Assembly (NCBI GenBank): GCA_002692855.1
Contig: NZMJ01000130.1
Location: 1 to 41,030 of the forward strand
Source of the DNA: Maricaulis sp.
GTDB taxonomy: Bacteria; Pseudomonadota; Alphaproteobacteria; Caulobacterales; Maricaulaceae
DNA: 41,030 bases
Direction: 5' to 3'
Both the position numbers and the translations under genes were made by a program. The notes beneath the pieces were generated by a model. It did not search any database, was not told where the DNA came from, and was given only the letters and a program-made list of their open reading frames with translations. Shown piece after piece: positions 23,932 through 32,987 of the stretch. Within the stretch, counting starts at the first letter, position 1; every line of letters begins with the position of its first letter.

Positions 23932-26900
23932 CGCTGTCGGATGTCGCCGTCAAACGCCCGGTTCTCGCGGGTGTCATTGCGGCACTGATCGTCGTTTTCG
24001 GACTGCTGGGATACCGCAATCTGCCCTTGCGCGAACTGCCCGACGTCGACCGGCCGGTCGTGTCGGTGGACGTCCAGTATCCCGGCGCCAATGCGGAAGT
24101 CGTCGAGAACCGGGTGACGCAGGTCATCGAGGACCAGCTGTCCGGTATCGAAGGCGTCGAGCTGATCACCTCGCAGAGCCAGGACGGTGAGGCCGATATC
24201 GACGTCACCTTCACGCTGGAACGCGACATCGAGGCGGCGGCCAATGACGTGCGCGATGCGGTTTCGCGGGCGCAAGGCCGTCTGCCGCTGGAAATCGACC
24301 CGCCACGGGTCCGCAAGCAGGATGCCGACGCGCGCCCGATCATCTGGTACTCGCTGGCGTCCGAACGGATGTCGGTCGAGGAGTTGACCGATTACGCCGA
24401 GCGCTTCCTGGTTGACCGTTTCTCGGTGCTGGACGGCGTCTCGCAGGTCATGGTCGGCGGCGGCCGCCGCTATGCGATCCGGATATGGCTTGACCCGCAA
24501 CAGCTCGCTGCGCGCGGACTGACGGTCGAGGATATCGAGGGCGCTCTGCGCGCCCAGAATATCGAACTGCCCGGCGGTTCTCTGGAAGCCCCCGAGGTGG
24601 ATCTCGCAATCCGGATCGAGCGCACCTATCGCTCGCCCGAGGATTTCCGGCGCCTGCCCGTCGGGTCATCGTCTGCGGGGCATGTGGTTCGCCTGGGCGA
24701 GATCGCTGACGTCGAACTCACCGCCGCCGAAACCCGGTCGCTGTTCCGGGGCAATGGCGTGAGCCAGGTCGGGATGGGCATTATCCGTCAGAGCCAGGCC
24801 AATGACATCGCGGTTGCCCAGGCGGTTCGCGAGGAAGTCGAGGCGGTCCTGCCCAGCCTGCCCGAAGGCATGGAGCTGATCTCGTCCTTCGACTCCACGG
24901 TCTTCATCGAGGAATCGATCAAGGAAGTCTGGCGGACGCTGATCGTTGCGGCTTTGCTGGTCATTGCCGTGATCTACCTGTTCCTCGGGTCGTTCCGGGC
25001 TGCCGTCATTCCCGCGCTGGTCGTGCCGGTCTGCCTCATCGGCACGTTCGGCGTGCTCGCGGCGTTCGGATTTTCGATCAACACGCTGACGCTGCTGGCG
25101 CTGGTGTTGTCCATCGGCCTCGTCGTCGACGATTCCATCGTGGTCCTGGAGAATATCCAGAGGCGCGCGGATCTGGGTGAACCGCGACAGCTTGCGGCGC
25201 TGCTCGGCGGACGGCAGGTGTTTTTCGCGGTCGTGGCAACAACGGCCGTGGTCGTCGCGGTTTTCGTGCCGCTGATCTTCCTGCCGGGCCTGATCGGGCG
25301 CATTTTCGTCGAGCTTGCCATCACCGTGTCAGGTGCGGTCATCCTGTCGAGTTTCGTGGCGCTGACCCTGTCGCCGATGATGGCCTCCAAGCTGGTTGTA
25401 CCGGCGACCAAGACGCGCGGCATTGCGAAATGGACGGACGATGCCATCGTCCGGCTGCGAACCTCCTACCGCAACTCGCTGGGTGTCGTCATGGCGCGCC
25501 CGTGGATGGTGCTGCCGATCCTGATCGTGGCGCTGGCGGGGTCGGGTTTCTTCCTGACCAAAATCCCCGGCGAACTGGTGCCGACCGAAGACCGGGGGGC
25601 GTTCTTCGCCTTCTTCTCGGGACCGGAGGGCGCAGGCTTCGACTACACGGCCGAAGAGGCTGCCGAGATCGAGGACATCCTGCTCGACTATGTCGAAACG
25701 GGTGAATTGCACCGTGCCATCATCCGGGTTCCGGGTTTTGGTGGCGGCTATTCGTCGGGCGTGATGTTCGCGTCACTGGCGCCCTGGGACGAGCGCGACC
25801 GGGGAGGGCAGGAGATCGTCTCCGAGATCAACCGGCGCATGGGCGAACTGACAGGCGTGCGAGCGTTCGCCTCGATGCGTTCGGCGCTCGGCGGCCGTGG
25901 CGGCGGCAGCGACATCGAGTTCGTGCTTGGCGGGGGTGAGTACGAAGAGCTGGCCGCCTGGGCAGAGGATATCCTGACGGCGGCGCGCGAAAGCAATCCC
26001 AACCTTCTGCGCATGTCGAGCGACTACGAGCCGACCGCGCCGCGCGTGCTGGTCGACATCGACCGCGAGCGGGCCGCCGACCTCGGCGTCTCGGTGTCCG
26101 CCATCGGACGGACGCTGGAGACCCATCTGGGGTCGCGCCGCGTCGGCTTCTTTGTCGACCGGGGTGAGAACTACGACATCATCCTGCAGAACCGCCGCGA
26201 GCAGCGCTCGGACCGGGGTGACCTGGAAACGCTTTATGTGCGGGCGTCGTCCGGCGAACTGATCCCGCTGTCCAACCTGGTCAGCCTGCGCGAGGCGGGC
26301 GAACCGTCTTCGCGGCCGCGTGTCAATCGCCTGCGGTCGGTGACCATCTCGGCGACCCTGGCCGAGGGTTACTCCCTCGGGGAGGCGGTGGAATGGTTCG
26401 AAGGATATGCCAGCGACAACCTGCCGGCCAACGTGCAGACGAGCTTTCTCGGCAATGCGCGCGAATTCCTGAGCGCCAACCAGGCCGCACTCTTTGCCTT
26501 CGCGATGGCGCTTCTGATCGTGTTCCTCGTGCTGGCCGCACAGTTTGAAAGCCTGATCCAGCCGCTGGTGATCATGCTGACCGTGCCGCTGGCGGTCGCG
26601 GGCGGGTTGTTCGGCCTCTACATGGCCGGGTCATCGCTGAACATCTACAGCCAGATCGGGCTCGTCGTGCTGATCGGCCTGGCGGCGAAGAACGGCATCC
26701 TGATCGTCGAGTTTGCCAACCAGCTGCGCGATGAAGGCCAGGAACTGGCCGAAGCGACCGTCAATGCGGCGGAAACCCGGCTGCGGCCGATCCTGATGAC
26801 CGGCATCTCCACTGCGATTGGCGCACTGCCGCTGATGCTGGCGAGCGGTGCAGGCGCGGAAAGCCGTGCGACCATCGGCGTGGTGATCTTCACCGGCGTC

Positions 26901-27047
26901 ATGGTGGCCACGCTGTTCACGCTGTTCATCGTGCCCGCGGTTTACGGCGTGCTCGGTCGCTATACCAAGACGCCGAACTGGGTCGCCAAACAGCTGGAGG
27001 GCCAGTCCGGCCAGCAGGTCGGCGCGGCTGATACGCCCGCCGAATAG
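23928..27047 (+). CDS. RND-family efflux permease (AcrB/MexF-like)
   Basis: A 1039-residue inner-membrane proton antiporter, the full size for HAE1 pumps. TM1 opens at about residue 11 (VLAGVIAALIVVFGLLGY), a large periplasmic loop follows, and proton-relay Asp401-Asp402 lie in LSIGLVVDDSIVVLENI. The second half repeats the layout with GLAAKNGILIVEFANQ. The sequence is close to the multidrug subclass rather than the heavy-metal one. It ends one base from the convergent cytochrome c gene (TAG-T-CTA). No local TetR or LysR regulator is seen, so regulation is unclear. Confidence 0.95.
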   Translation: MTLSDVAVKRPVLAGVIAALIVVFGLLGYRNLPLRELPDVDRPVVSVDVQYPGANAEVVENRVTQVIEDQLSGIEGVELITSQSQDGEADIDVTFTLERDIEAAANDVRDAVSRAQGRLPLEIDPPRVRKQDADARPIIWYSLASERMSVEELTDYAERFLVDRFSVLDGVSQVMVGGGRRYAIRIWLDPQQLAARGLTVEDIEGALRAQNIELPGGSLEAPEVDLAIRIERTYRSPEDFRRLPVGSSSAGHVVRLGEIADVELTAAETRSLFRGNGVSQVGMGIIRQSQANDIAVAQAVREEVEAVLPSLPEGMELISSFDSTVFIEESIKEVWRTLIVAALLVIAVIYLFLGSFRAAVIPALVVPVCLIGTFGVLAAFGFSINTLTLLALVLSIGLVVDDSIVVLENIQRRADLGEPRQLAALLGGRQVFFAVVATTAVVVAVFVPLIFLPGLIGRIFVELAITVSGAVILSSFVALTLSPMMASKLVVPATKTRGIAKWTDDAIVRLRTSYRNSLGVVMARPWMVLPILIVALAGSGFFLTKIPGELVPTEDRGAFFAFFSGPEGAGFDYTAEEAAEIEDILLDYVETGELHRAIIRVPGFGGGYSSGVMFASLAPWDERDRGGQEIVSEINRRMGELTGVRAFASMRSALGGRGGGSDIEFVLGGGEYEELAAWAEDILTAARESNPNLLRMSSDYEPTAPRVLVDIDRERAADLGVSVSAIGRTLETHLGSRRVGFFVDRGENYDIILQNRREQRSDRGDLETLYVRASSGELIPLSNLVSLREAGEPSSRPRVNRLRSVTISATLAEGYSLGEAVEWFEGYASDNLPANVQTSFLGNAREFLSANQAALFAFAMALLIVFLVLAAQFESLIQPLVIMLTVPLAVAGGLFGLYMAGSSLNIYSQIGLVVLIGLAAKNGILIVEFANQLRDEGQELAEATVNAAETRLRPILMTGISTAIGALPLMLASGAGAESRATIGVVIFTGVMVATLFTLFIVPAVYGVLGRYTKTPNWVAKQLEGQSGQQVGAADTPAE

Positions 27048-27048
27048 T

Positions 27049-27594
27049 CTATTCGCGGGCCGTCTCGATCATCAGGTAGGCGATCACATCGCGGCGGTCG
27101 TTCGCGTCGGGGATGCCGACAAAGCTCATCCGGTTGCCGGGAATGTAGCCGCGCGGATCGGCGAGCCAGGAGTCGAGGTGGTCCGGCGTCCATTCGATCC
27201 CGGCTGTCTGGAGCGCCCGCGAATAATTGAAGTCGTCGACCTCGCCGGCATTGCGTGAAAACAGGCCATGCAGGTTGGGCCCGACGCGGTTGGGGCCACC
27301 GGCCTGGACCGTGTGACACGACGAGCAGCGGCGAAACTGACGGCGTCCATTGGCAAGGTCGGCCTCGGCGTAGGGCGCGGGCAGTTCGGCCTGTGCGGCA
27401 GGCAGGTCGGTGTCGGCTTCCTCGGCCGCATCTTCGCCCGCATCAGCCGCTTCGTCAGCGGTGACGCCGGTCGGGATGGTGGGATCGGGCGTCGCGGCGG
27501 CCGGCTCGTCCGCCGTTCCGGCGTTTCCATTCCCCGTGTCCCCGCAAGCAGCCAAGAGAAGTGCGGCGGCGGACAGCAGCAAGACGTGGCGCAT
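27049..27594 (-). CDS. Class I cytochrome c, lipoprotein-anchored
   Basis: A 181-residue protein with a lipobox LLAAC (Cys17), so it is likely lipid-anchored on the periplasmic side. A low-complexity acidic Ala/Asp/Glu linker (about 18-72) leads to a cytochrome c domain: heme motif CSSCH (90-94), GPNLHGLFSRNAG, and axial Met156 in PGNRMSF. It resembles cytochrome c2/c552-type electron carriers to oxidases, here tethered. GGGAG precedes ATG 27594. No oxidase genes are near. Confidence 0.92.
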   Translation of the reverse strand: MRHVLLLSAAALLLAACGDTGNGNAGTADEPAAATPDPTIPTGVTADEAADAGEDAAEEADTDLPAAQAELPAPYAEADLANGRRQFRRCSSCHTVQAGGPNRVGPNLHGLFSRNAGEVDDFNYSRALQTAGIEWTPDHLDSWLADPRGYIPGNRMSFVGIPDANDRRDVIAYLMIETARE

Positions 27595-27680
27595 GACAAT
27601 TCTCCCGTGACCCGGTCATCGGCAGGCAGCTTAATGGGTTCCGGGTGGCATTCCAGTGGCTTGGATGTCGCAGGACGATG

Positions 27681-28406
27681 TCAGTCTGACTTGCGGCCCG
27701 CGCGCCATCGCGACACCAGACGTGCCGTCAGCCACCATCCAATCGCCCACGCGGCGCCGAAACCCCATCCGGCCAGCACATCGCTCGGCCAGTGGACGCC
27801 CAGATAGACGCGGCTGAACCCGACCAGGATGGCGATAGTGAGCGCGCTGGCGACGATGAAGATGCGCGCCCGTCTGCGCTCCTGCGCGCTCGCCAGCAAG
27901 AGGCCGAGCGTCAGATAGGTCAGGGCCGCCGCCGAGGCATGCCCGCTGGGGAAGCTGGAACTGGTCGCGTGGGTGAGGTGGTCCACCAGATCGGGCCGGT
28001 CCTGGTCGAAGATGGCCTTGAACAGGGCGACGACGAAGGTGCCGGACACCACGGCACACACCACCATCGCGGCCGTGCCGGCACGGCGTTGCAGCAGCAG
28101 GTAAAGCGCGCTGAGGGCGACCAGCAGGGTCAAGACCGCATAGCCGCCGAGCGCCGTGATGTCGGCCATCGCGTATTCAAACCAGGCCGGACCGATCGGG
28201 TCGGTCATTCCGTCGGCGCGAAGCGCCAGCAGGATGGCCCCGTCGATCCAGTGACTTTCGCCCTCGAAGACTTCCTCGGCAATTGACGCGAAGACCCACA
28301 GACCGAGGCCGATCGCCGCGAAGGCGGCGACAGTCCTGAGTTCGATCGCGCCGATGTCGAGGCGGCGCACAAAGCGGATCACGGTCTGGAGATTGGTCTT
28401 GCCCAT
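27681..28406 (-). CDS. PAP2-family membrane phosphatase
   Basis: A 241-residue integral membrane protein with about six TM segments. The three PAP2 motifs are complete: KAIFDQDRP, SSFPSGHAS and SRVYLGVHWPSDVLAG, giving the acid-phosphatase active site. Likely substrates are phosphatidate or undecaprenyl pyrophosphate, and such enzymes recycle the lipid carrier for cell-wall synthesis. I chose ATG 28406; a TTG at 28415 could add three residues. The start is only 13 bases from the 3' end of tRNA-Thr on the same strand, and no ribosome site is seen, so it may be co-transcribed with the tRNA and use a very short leader. Confidence 0.9.
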   Translation of the reverse strand: MGKTNLQTVIRFVRRLDIGAIELRTVAAFAAIGLGLWVFASIAEEVFEGESHWIDGAILLALRADGMTDPIGPAWFEYAMADITALGGYAVLTLLVALSALYLLLQRRAGTAAMVVCAVVSGTFVVALFKAIFDQDRPDLVDHLTHATSSSFPSGHASAAALTYLTLGLLLASAQERRRARIFIVASALTIAILVGFSRVYLGVHWPSDVLAGWGFGAAWAIGWWLTARLVSRWRAGRKSD

Positions 28407-28419
28407 GGGAGACAAGATG

Positions 28420-28495
28420 TGGTGCCGGCTGAGGGAATTGAACCCCCGACCTTCGGTTTACAAAACCGCTGCTCTACCAGCTGAGCTAAGCCGGC
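28420..28495 (-). tRNA. tRNA-Thr (TGT)
   Basis: A 76-nt cloverleaf on the minus strand starting GCCGGCTTAGCTCAGC, with anticodon TGT (28462-28460) in the loop TTTGTAA and an encoded CCA (28422-28420). All stems pair well apart from the closing base pair of the anticodon arm. Confidence 0.97.
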
Positions 28496-28521
28496 CCCGT
28501 GTCCAGGCGCGCCTGATAGAC

Positions 28522-28558
28522 CGAAGGCGAGGGGGCAAGCAAGCCACCTTCGCCTTCG
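28522..28558 (-). terminator. Long hairpin after the DUF1761 pair
   Basis: CGAAGGCGA (28522-28530) pairs perfectly with TCGCCTTCG (28550-28558). After a bulge and one mismatch, five more pairs close a six-base loop. It begins 10 bases past the stop of the DUF1761 gene and lies between it and tRNA-Thr. There is no T run on the minus strand, so it is a candidate terminator or an mRNA-end stabiliser. Confidence 0.5.
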
Positions 28559-28567
28559 GGACCCGTC

Positions 28568-28972
28568 CTAGAACAGTGCGAGGATCGTTGCGGCGAGCAG
28601 GAAGCCGACGAGCTGGTTGCCGAAATTGATCAGCGTCAGACCCAGTTTCTGGCGTTCATAGATGAAGGCGAGCGCCTGCGTGGTGGCCGAAAAGGCAATC
28701 CACAGGAGGAAGGCGACGTGCAGCGCCCGGCCGATTGTCTCGACGCCCAGCCAGTGAAAGACCAATGCCAGGCCGATGGAGGTGATGAGCGCGTTGATGA
28801 CGCCCTGGACCATCGTCATGGTCATGTTGGCCCCGGCGAAGTCCTCCTTCGTCCAGCCGTGCAGCTTCATCCACTGCTTGCCGAAAAGCGGGCCGTACCA
28901 GAGAAAGCCGACCGCCATGAAGCCGATGGTCGCGAGCGCAACCGCCAGCAGGTTGATGCCCTGGAATTCCAT
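28568..28972 (-). CDS. DUF1761 membrane protein (downstream copy)
   Basis: A 134-residue inner-membrane protein with four predicted TM segments and the DUF1761 opening (LLAVALATIGFMAVGFLWYGPLF read as TM1, with WYGPLFGKQW at its end). The ATG overlaps the TGA of the preceding gene by one base (TGATG), so translation is coupled. Function is not known for this family. It ends just before a long hairpin. Confidence 0.87.
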   Translation of the reverse strand: MEFQGINLLAVALATIGFMAVGFLWYGPLFGKQWMKLHGWTKEDFAGANMTMTMVQGVINALITSIGLALVFHWLGVETIGRALHVAFLLWIAFSATTQALAFIYERQKLGLTLINFGNQLVGFLLAATILALF

Positions 28973-29394
28973 CACGCGATCTCCGAGCTGCGGCCAAAGC
29001 TGAGGATGATTCCGCCGACGGCGAAGACGAGGATGAGGTGCGAGACGTTGATGATCGTCAGCATCGCGGCGTGGCCCGGCTCATAGGCGAAATGCGACAG
29101 CGAGGTCGCCGCAGCGAACAGGGCGCCGCAGATCAATGCGATCTTCACGTAATGCGCCAGCCCGAAACCGCCGGTTTTGGCGATGATGGCAGCGAGGCCA
29201 ATGGCATAGCAGAACGGAATGGCGATCCCGACGCCCCACATGCGCCAGGCCGGCGTGGATTCGCCTTCGGTCAGACCCGAAAGCTCCATATACGGTTCCA
29301 TGAAGAGGATGCCGTACCAGAGGTATCCGATGAGATACATCACGACCGCAGCCGCGATGACGAAGATGAGATTGTGTCCGAAAAGACGTGGCAT
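28972..29394 (-). CDS. DUF1761-like membrane protein (upstream copy)
   Basis: A 140-residue protein with four TM segments; IGYLWYGILFMEPYMEL parallels the GFLWYGPLF segment of its downstream neighbour, so the two are tandem paralogues, though strongly diverged. It has its own start after GGGAGGGAAC and leads a two-gene operon. Such small proteins may pair as a heterodimer, which is an inference only. Confidence 0.85.
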   Translation of the reverse strand: MPRLFGHNLIFVIAAAVVMYLIGYLWYGILFMEPYMELSGLTEGESTPAWRMWGVGIAIPFCYAIGLAAIIAKTGGFGLAHYVKIALICGALFAAATSLSHFAYEPGHAAMLTIINVSHLILVFAVGGIILSFGRSSEIA

Positions 29395-29509
29395 GATTGT
29401 TCCCTCCCCGGCTACGGGCGGCTAAGACACGCCCGCATCCCGTTGCCGGCGCGGTTCGCGCCGGAGGCGAAAACCTACACCGAACTCACTCCGCACACGA
29501 AGAGAAATC

Positions 29510-31219
29510 ATGGCCCGCTATCTGATCACCAGCGCACTGCCCTACATCAACGGGGTCAAGCATCTCGGCAACCTGGCCGGCTCCATGCTTCCGGCGGATG
29601 TGTATGCGCGCTATCTGCGGCTGCGCGGCCATGAAGTGCTCTACATCTGTGCGACCGATGAACACGGCACCCCGGCAGAACTGGCCGCGGCCGAGGCGGG
29701 ACTGGACGTGAAGGCCTATTGCGACCGCGAGCACGCGGTCCAGCGCGCCGCCGGTGAGGGTTTTTCGCTGTCCTATGATTATTTCGGCCGCACCTCCTCG
29801 CCGCAGAACCATGCGCTGACCCAGCATTTTGCGTCCGTGCTGGAGGCCAATGGCCTGATCGACGAGCGCGGGGATGAACAGGTCTATTCAGTCGATGATG
29901 CCCGCTTCCTGCCGGACCGCTATGTCGAGGGAACGTGCCCGCACTGCGATTTCGAACGCGCGCGCGGCGACCAGTGCGACAATTGCGGGCGGCTGCTGGA
30001 GCCAACCGATCTGAAAGACCCGTATTCGAAGATTTCCGGAAGCCGCAATATCGAGGTGCGCGAGACCCGCCATCTCTACCTTCTCCAGACGAAGATGGAG
30101 GACAAGTTGCGGGCCTGGGTCGATGACGCCGACGGCTGGCCGTCACTGGCGAAATCCATCGCCTACAAATGGCTGGATGAGGGGCTGCGAGACCGCTCGA
30201 TCACGCGCGACCTGAAATGGGGCGTACCGGTGGCCCAGGACGGCGTGCCGCGTCCCGGATTCGAGGACAAGGTCTTCTATGTCTGGTTCGACGCGCCCAT
30301 CGGCTATATCGGTGCGACGGCAGAGTGGGCCGAAGCGACCGGCGGCGACTGGGAGAGCTGGTGGAAGACCGGCAAGGGCGCGGACGACGTCACCTATGTC
30401 CAGTTCATGGGCAAGGATAACGTCGCCTTCCACACGGTCAGCTTTCCGGCGACGATCCTGGGATCGGGCGAGGACTGGAAGACGGTCGACCGCCTGAAGG
30501 CTTTCAACTGGCTGAACTGGTATGGTGGCAAATTCTCGACCAGCGAGAAACGCGGCGTGTTCATGGACCAGGCGCTGGACCTGCTGCCGGGCGATTACTG
30601 GCGCTGGTATCTGACCGCGAACGCGCCGGAAGGCTCGGACACGCAATTCACCTGGGAGCATTTCCAGTCGACCGTGAACAAGGACCTTGCCGATGTGCTG
30701 GGCAACTTCGTGAACCGCCTCCTGCGCTTCACCAACTCGCGCTTTGACGGCCAGGTGCCTGATGGCGGGGATTGGGGTGCGGCGGAAGACTGGCTGGTCG
30801 GCGAGGTGGACGCGCGACTGACCGCCATCGCCACGCATTACGAGGCGATGGATTACCGCAAGGCCGCAGCGGAGACGCGCGCGCTGTGGGCTGCCGGGAA
30901 CGAGTATCTGACCCGCGCTGAACCGTGGACGCACTTCAAGACCAATCGGGACCGAGCGGCGATCGGCGTGCGCACGGGTATCGCGCTCGCTGCGGTGATG
31001 GCGCGCGTGGCGCAACCGATCATCCCCAATGCCGCGGCGACGATTCTTGATGCGGTCGGCGCGACCGAGCGCGATTGGCCGGATAGCCCGGCGAGGGAGT
31101 TGCTGACCGCGCTCGCGCCCGGTCACGCCATCACCCCGCCGGACGTGCTGTTTGCCAAGATCGACGACGACCAGGTCGCGGAATGGACCGAGCGGTTCGG
31201 CGGTGCGCCCGCGGCCTAG
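29510..31219 (+). CDS. metG: Methionyl-tRNA synthetase
   Basis: Class I synthetase of 569 residues charging tRNA-Met. The HIGH motif appears as HLGN (18-21) in [16 protein letters not shown] zinc knuckle has Cys143, 146, 156 and 159 (CPHCDF, CDNCGR). The KMSKS loop is KFSTS (341-345) in [13 protein letters not shown], a variant seen in some alphaproteobacterial MetRS. The C-terminal dimerisation/EMAP domain is absent and the protein ends after the anticodon-binding helices. The start ATG follows GAAGAG. It ends on the shared CTAG with the ABC permease gene. Confidence 0.96.
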   Translation: MARYLITSALPYINGVKHLGNLAGSMLPADVYARYLRLRGHEVLYICATDEHGTPAELAAAEAGLDVKAYCDREHAVQRAAGEGFSLSYDYFGRTSSPQNHALTQHFASVLEANGLIDERGDEQVYSVDDARFLPDRYVEGTCPHCDFERARGDQCDNCGRLLEPTDLKDPYSKISGSRNIEVRETRHLYLLQTKMEDKLRAWVDDADGWPSLAKSIAYKWLDEGLRDRSITRDLKWGVPVAQDGVPRPGFEDKVFYVWFDAPIGYIGATAEWAEATGGDWESWWKTGKGADDVTYVQFMGKDNVAFHTVSFPATILGSGEDWKTVDRLKAFNWLNWYGGKFSTSEKRGVFMDQALDLLPGDYWRWYLTANAPEGSDTQFTWEHFQSTVNKDLADVLGNFVNRLLRFTNSRFDGQVPDGGDWGAAEDWLVGEVDARLTAIATHYEAMDYRKAAAETRALWAAGNEYLTRAEPWTHFKTNRDRAAIGVRTGIALAAVMARVAQPIIPNAAATILDAVGATERDWPDSPARELLTALAPGHAITPPDVLFAKIDDDQVAEWTERFGGAPAA

Positions 31220-31941
31220 TGCCAGTCGCGGCGCGACAGCCAGATCACGATTGCGGCCAGGAGCGCCGCGCCACCGAGCCCGCCAAGCATCAGGGCGAAT
31301 TCGGCGCGTGACGCTTCGCTCGCCAGCATGTTGATCGGCAGGAGCCACGGGAAATAGATCCCGTATTTCGACGAGGTCGCGGCAACGGCCACGAAGGTGC
31401 CGCCGATCCCGACCGAGACAGGCAGGGCGAAGCTGTTGAAGCGCAAGGCCACGCCGATCTGGACTGCGATCAGCAGCGCGGAGGCGAGAAACATTTTCGC
31501 CAGCAGCTTGGCGGCATCCCACCATGGCGGGGTTCCGGCGAGCGCCTCCTCGGGATTGATCCAGCCGCCGACATATCCGGACGCAAAGATCGACACCCAG
31601 ATCAGCGCGCTGACCAGCGCCATCAGGGCGAGCGCCATCACAATCTTGCCCGTAAAGACCTGCCATTTCGGGGTCGGTGTTGCGAGGATCTGTGACCAGG
31701 TGCCCGGGCCGTGCTCCATCTGGGCGAGCAGGGCGGTCAGGCCCGTGGCGGTCATCGGCAGCAGGAAGTAGGCCCAGATACCGGCGGTCGCCATCATCTG
31801 GAATTGCCAGATGCCCGGGGATTCGCCCGACAGCTGGACCAGGACCGTCAGGATGAAGGTCATCACCGGCGGAACGCCGAGCACGAAGGCCACCAGCGAG
31901 CGGCGCAGCTTCAGGGTTTCGGCGCGCATGACCCGGATCAT
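31216..31941 (-). CDS. ABC-2-type transporter permease
   Basis: A 241-residue membrane protein with six predicted TM segments. The N-terminus [17 protein letters not shown] is typical of lantibiotic-immunity/ABC-2 permeases. It overlaps the ATPase gene by four bases (ATGA) and pairs with it as a transporter. ABC-2 systems of this type export peptides, lipids or drugs, often for self-protection. Only one permease is present, so it would act as a homodimer. Confidence 0.88.
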   Translation of the reverse strand: MIRVMRAETLKLRRSLVAFVLGVPPVMTFILTVLVQLSGESPGIWQFQMMATAGIWAYFLLPMTATGLTALLAQMEHGPGTWSQILATPTPKWQVFTGKIVMALALMALVSALIWVSIFASGYVGGWINPEEALAGTPPWWDAAKLLAKMFLASALLIAVQIGVALRFNSFALPVSVGIGGTFVAVAATSSKYGIYFPWLLPINMLASEASRAEFALMLGGLGGAALLAAIVIWLSRRDWH

Positions 31942-32858
31942 GTGAAATCTCCCGTGCCGCCAGTCCGTTCGAGGAAAATGCTCTCGAGCGAGGGCTTGAT
32001 CCGGCGCAGTTCACTGACCGCGAACCCGGCTTCGACGAGCGAGCGGTTCAACCGGGCCGCTTCCTCGTCGCTGAATTGTCCGGGCAGGTGAAGACCTGTC
32101 TTGTCCAGAGCGAGGTCCGGGTATTGGCCGCGCAGCCGTTCAGCCGCGTCGACCGGAACGGATGTCTCGATGCGCAAGCCACCAGGGTGGGCGGCGAGCA
32201 GGGCGTCTATGGAATCCTGGAACAGCAGCTTTCCCCGGTGCATCAGGGCGACATGATTGGCGGTCTGCTCGACTTCGCCGAGCAGATGGCTGGAAACCAG
32301 GGCCGTGGCACCAAAGCGGTCCGGCGCTTCCTTGATCAGGGTGCGCATCTCGTGGATGCCCGATGGGTCAAGGCCATTGGTGGGCTCGTCGAGAATGAGC
32401 AATCGGGGTTCGCCGAGCAGTGCGCGGGCAAGACCAAGCCGCTGGCGCATGCCAAGGGAATAGCCCTTCACCTTGCGGCGCGCGGCCGCCGACAGGCCGA
32501 CCAGGTCCAGAACCCGGTCGCGTTCACGCCGGTCCAGCCCCGCCATGTGGCAGGTGATGTCGAGATTCTCTGCGCCCGTCAGATTGGGATAATGTGCCGG
32601 CGTCTCGACCAGCGATCCAACGCCGGTCAACGCCTTCGACCGCGCCGACCGGATGTCGTGACCGCCAAGACGGATCGAACCGCCCTGCGGGCGAATGAGC
32701 CCCAGCAGCATGCGTATCGTTGTCGTCTTGCCGGCGCCATTCGGCCCCAGGAATCCGACGACAGCGCCCTTGGGCACGCGCAGGTCCAGCGAGTCGACGG
32801 CCTGAACGCTGCCAAAGCGGCAACTGACACCCTCGGTTTCGATCACAAGCTCGGTCAT
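31938..32858 (-). CDS. ABC transporter ATP-binding protein
   Basis: A 306-residue ATPase (start ATG 32858). Walker A is GPNGAGKTT (38-46), the signature YSLGMRQRLGLA, Walker B LLILDEPTNGLDPSG, and the H-loop LVSSHLLGE. The C-terminal extension (about 220-306) is the DUF4162-like tail common in ABC-2 exporters. It is the first gene of the two-gene unit. The 130-bp gap upstream holds the divergent promoters for it and the M20D gene. An open-frame extension to 32972 lacks ribosome-site support. Confidence 0.93.
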   Translation of the reverse strand: MTELVIETEGVSCRFGSVQAVDSLDLRVPKGAVVGFLGPNGAGKTTTIRMLLGLIRPQGGSIRLGGHDIRSARSKALTGVGSLVETPAHYPNLTGAENLDITCHMAGLDRRERDRVLDLVGLSAAARRKVKGYSLGMRQRLGLARALLGEPRLLILDEPTNGLDPSGIHEMRTLIKEAPDRFGATALVSSHLLGEVEQTANHVALMHRGKLLFQDSIDALLAAHPGGLRIETSVPVDAAERLRGQYPDLALDKTGLHLPGQFSDEEAARLNRSLVEAGFAVSELRRIKPSLESIFLERTGGTGDFT

Positions 32859-32987
32859 GGTGCCATTTCGCGCCAGATCGAGGTTTTCAACTACCGGGAA
32901 CGGAGTTGCGGGCGTCCCTCCCGTTGACGCGGCGGCGGGCCTGCCGTCGTATGGCGTCAGATCTGTTTCCAAGGGAGGGGCTATCCC

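Noticed and set aside
30143..32014. 623-codon minus-strand frame opposite metG and running through the ABC permease
   Set aside because: Covers metG and part of the ABC genes in other frames; residue makeup is that of a shadow.
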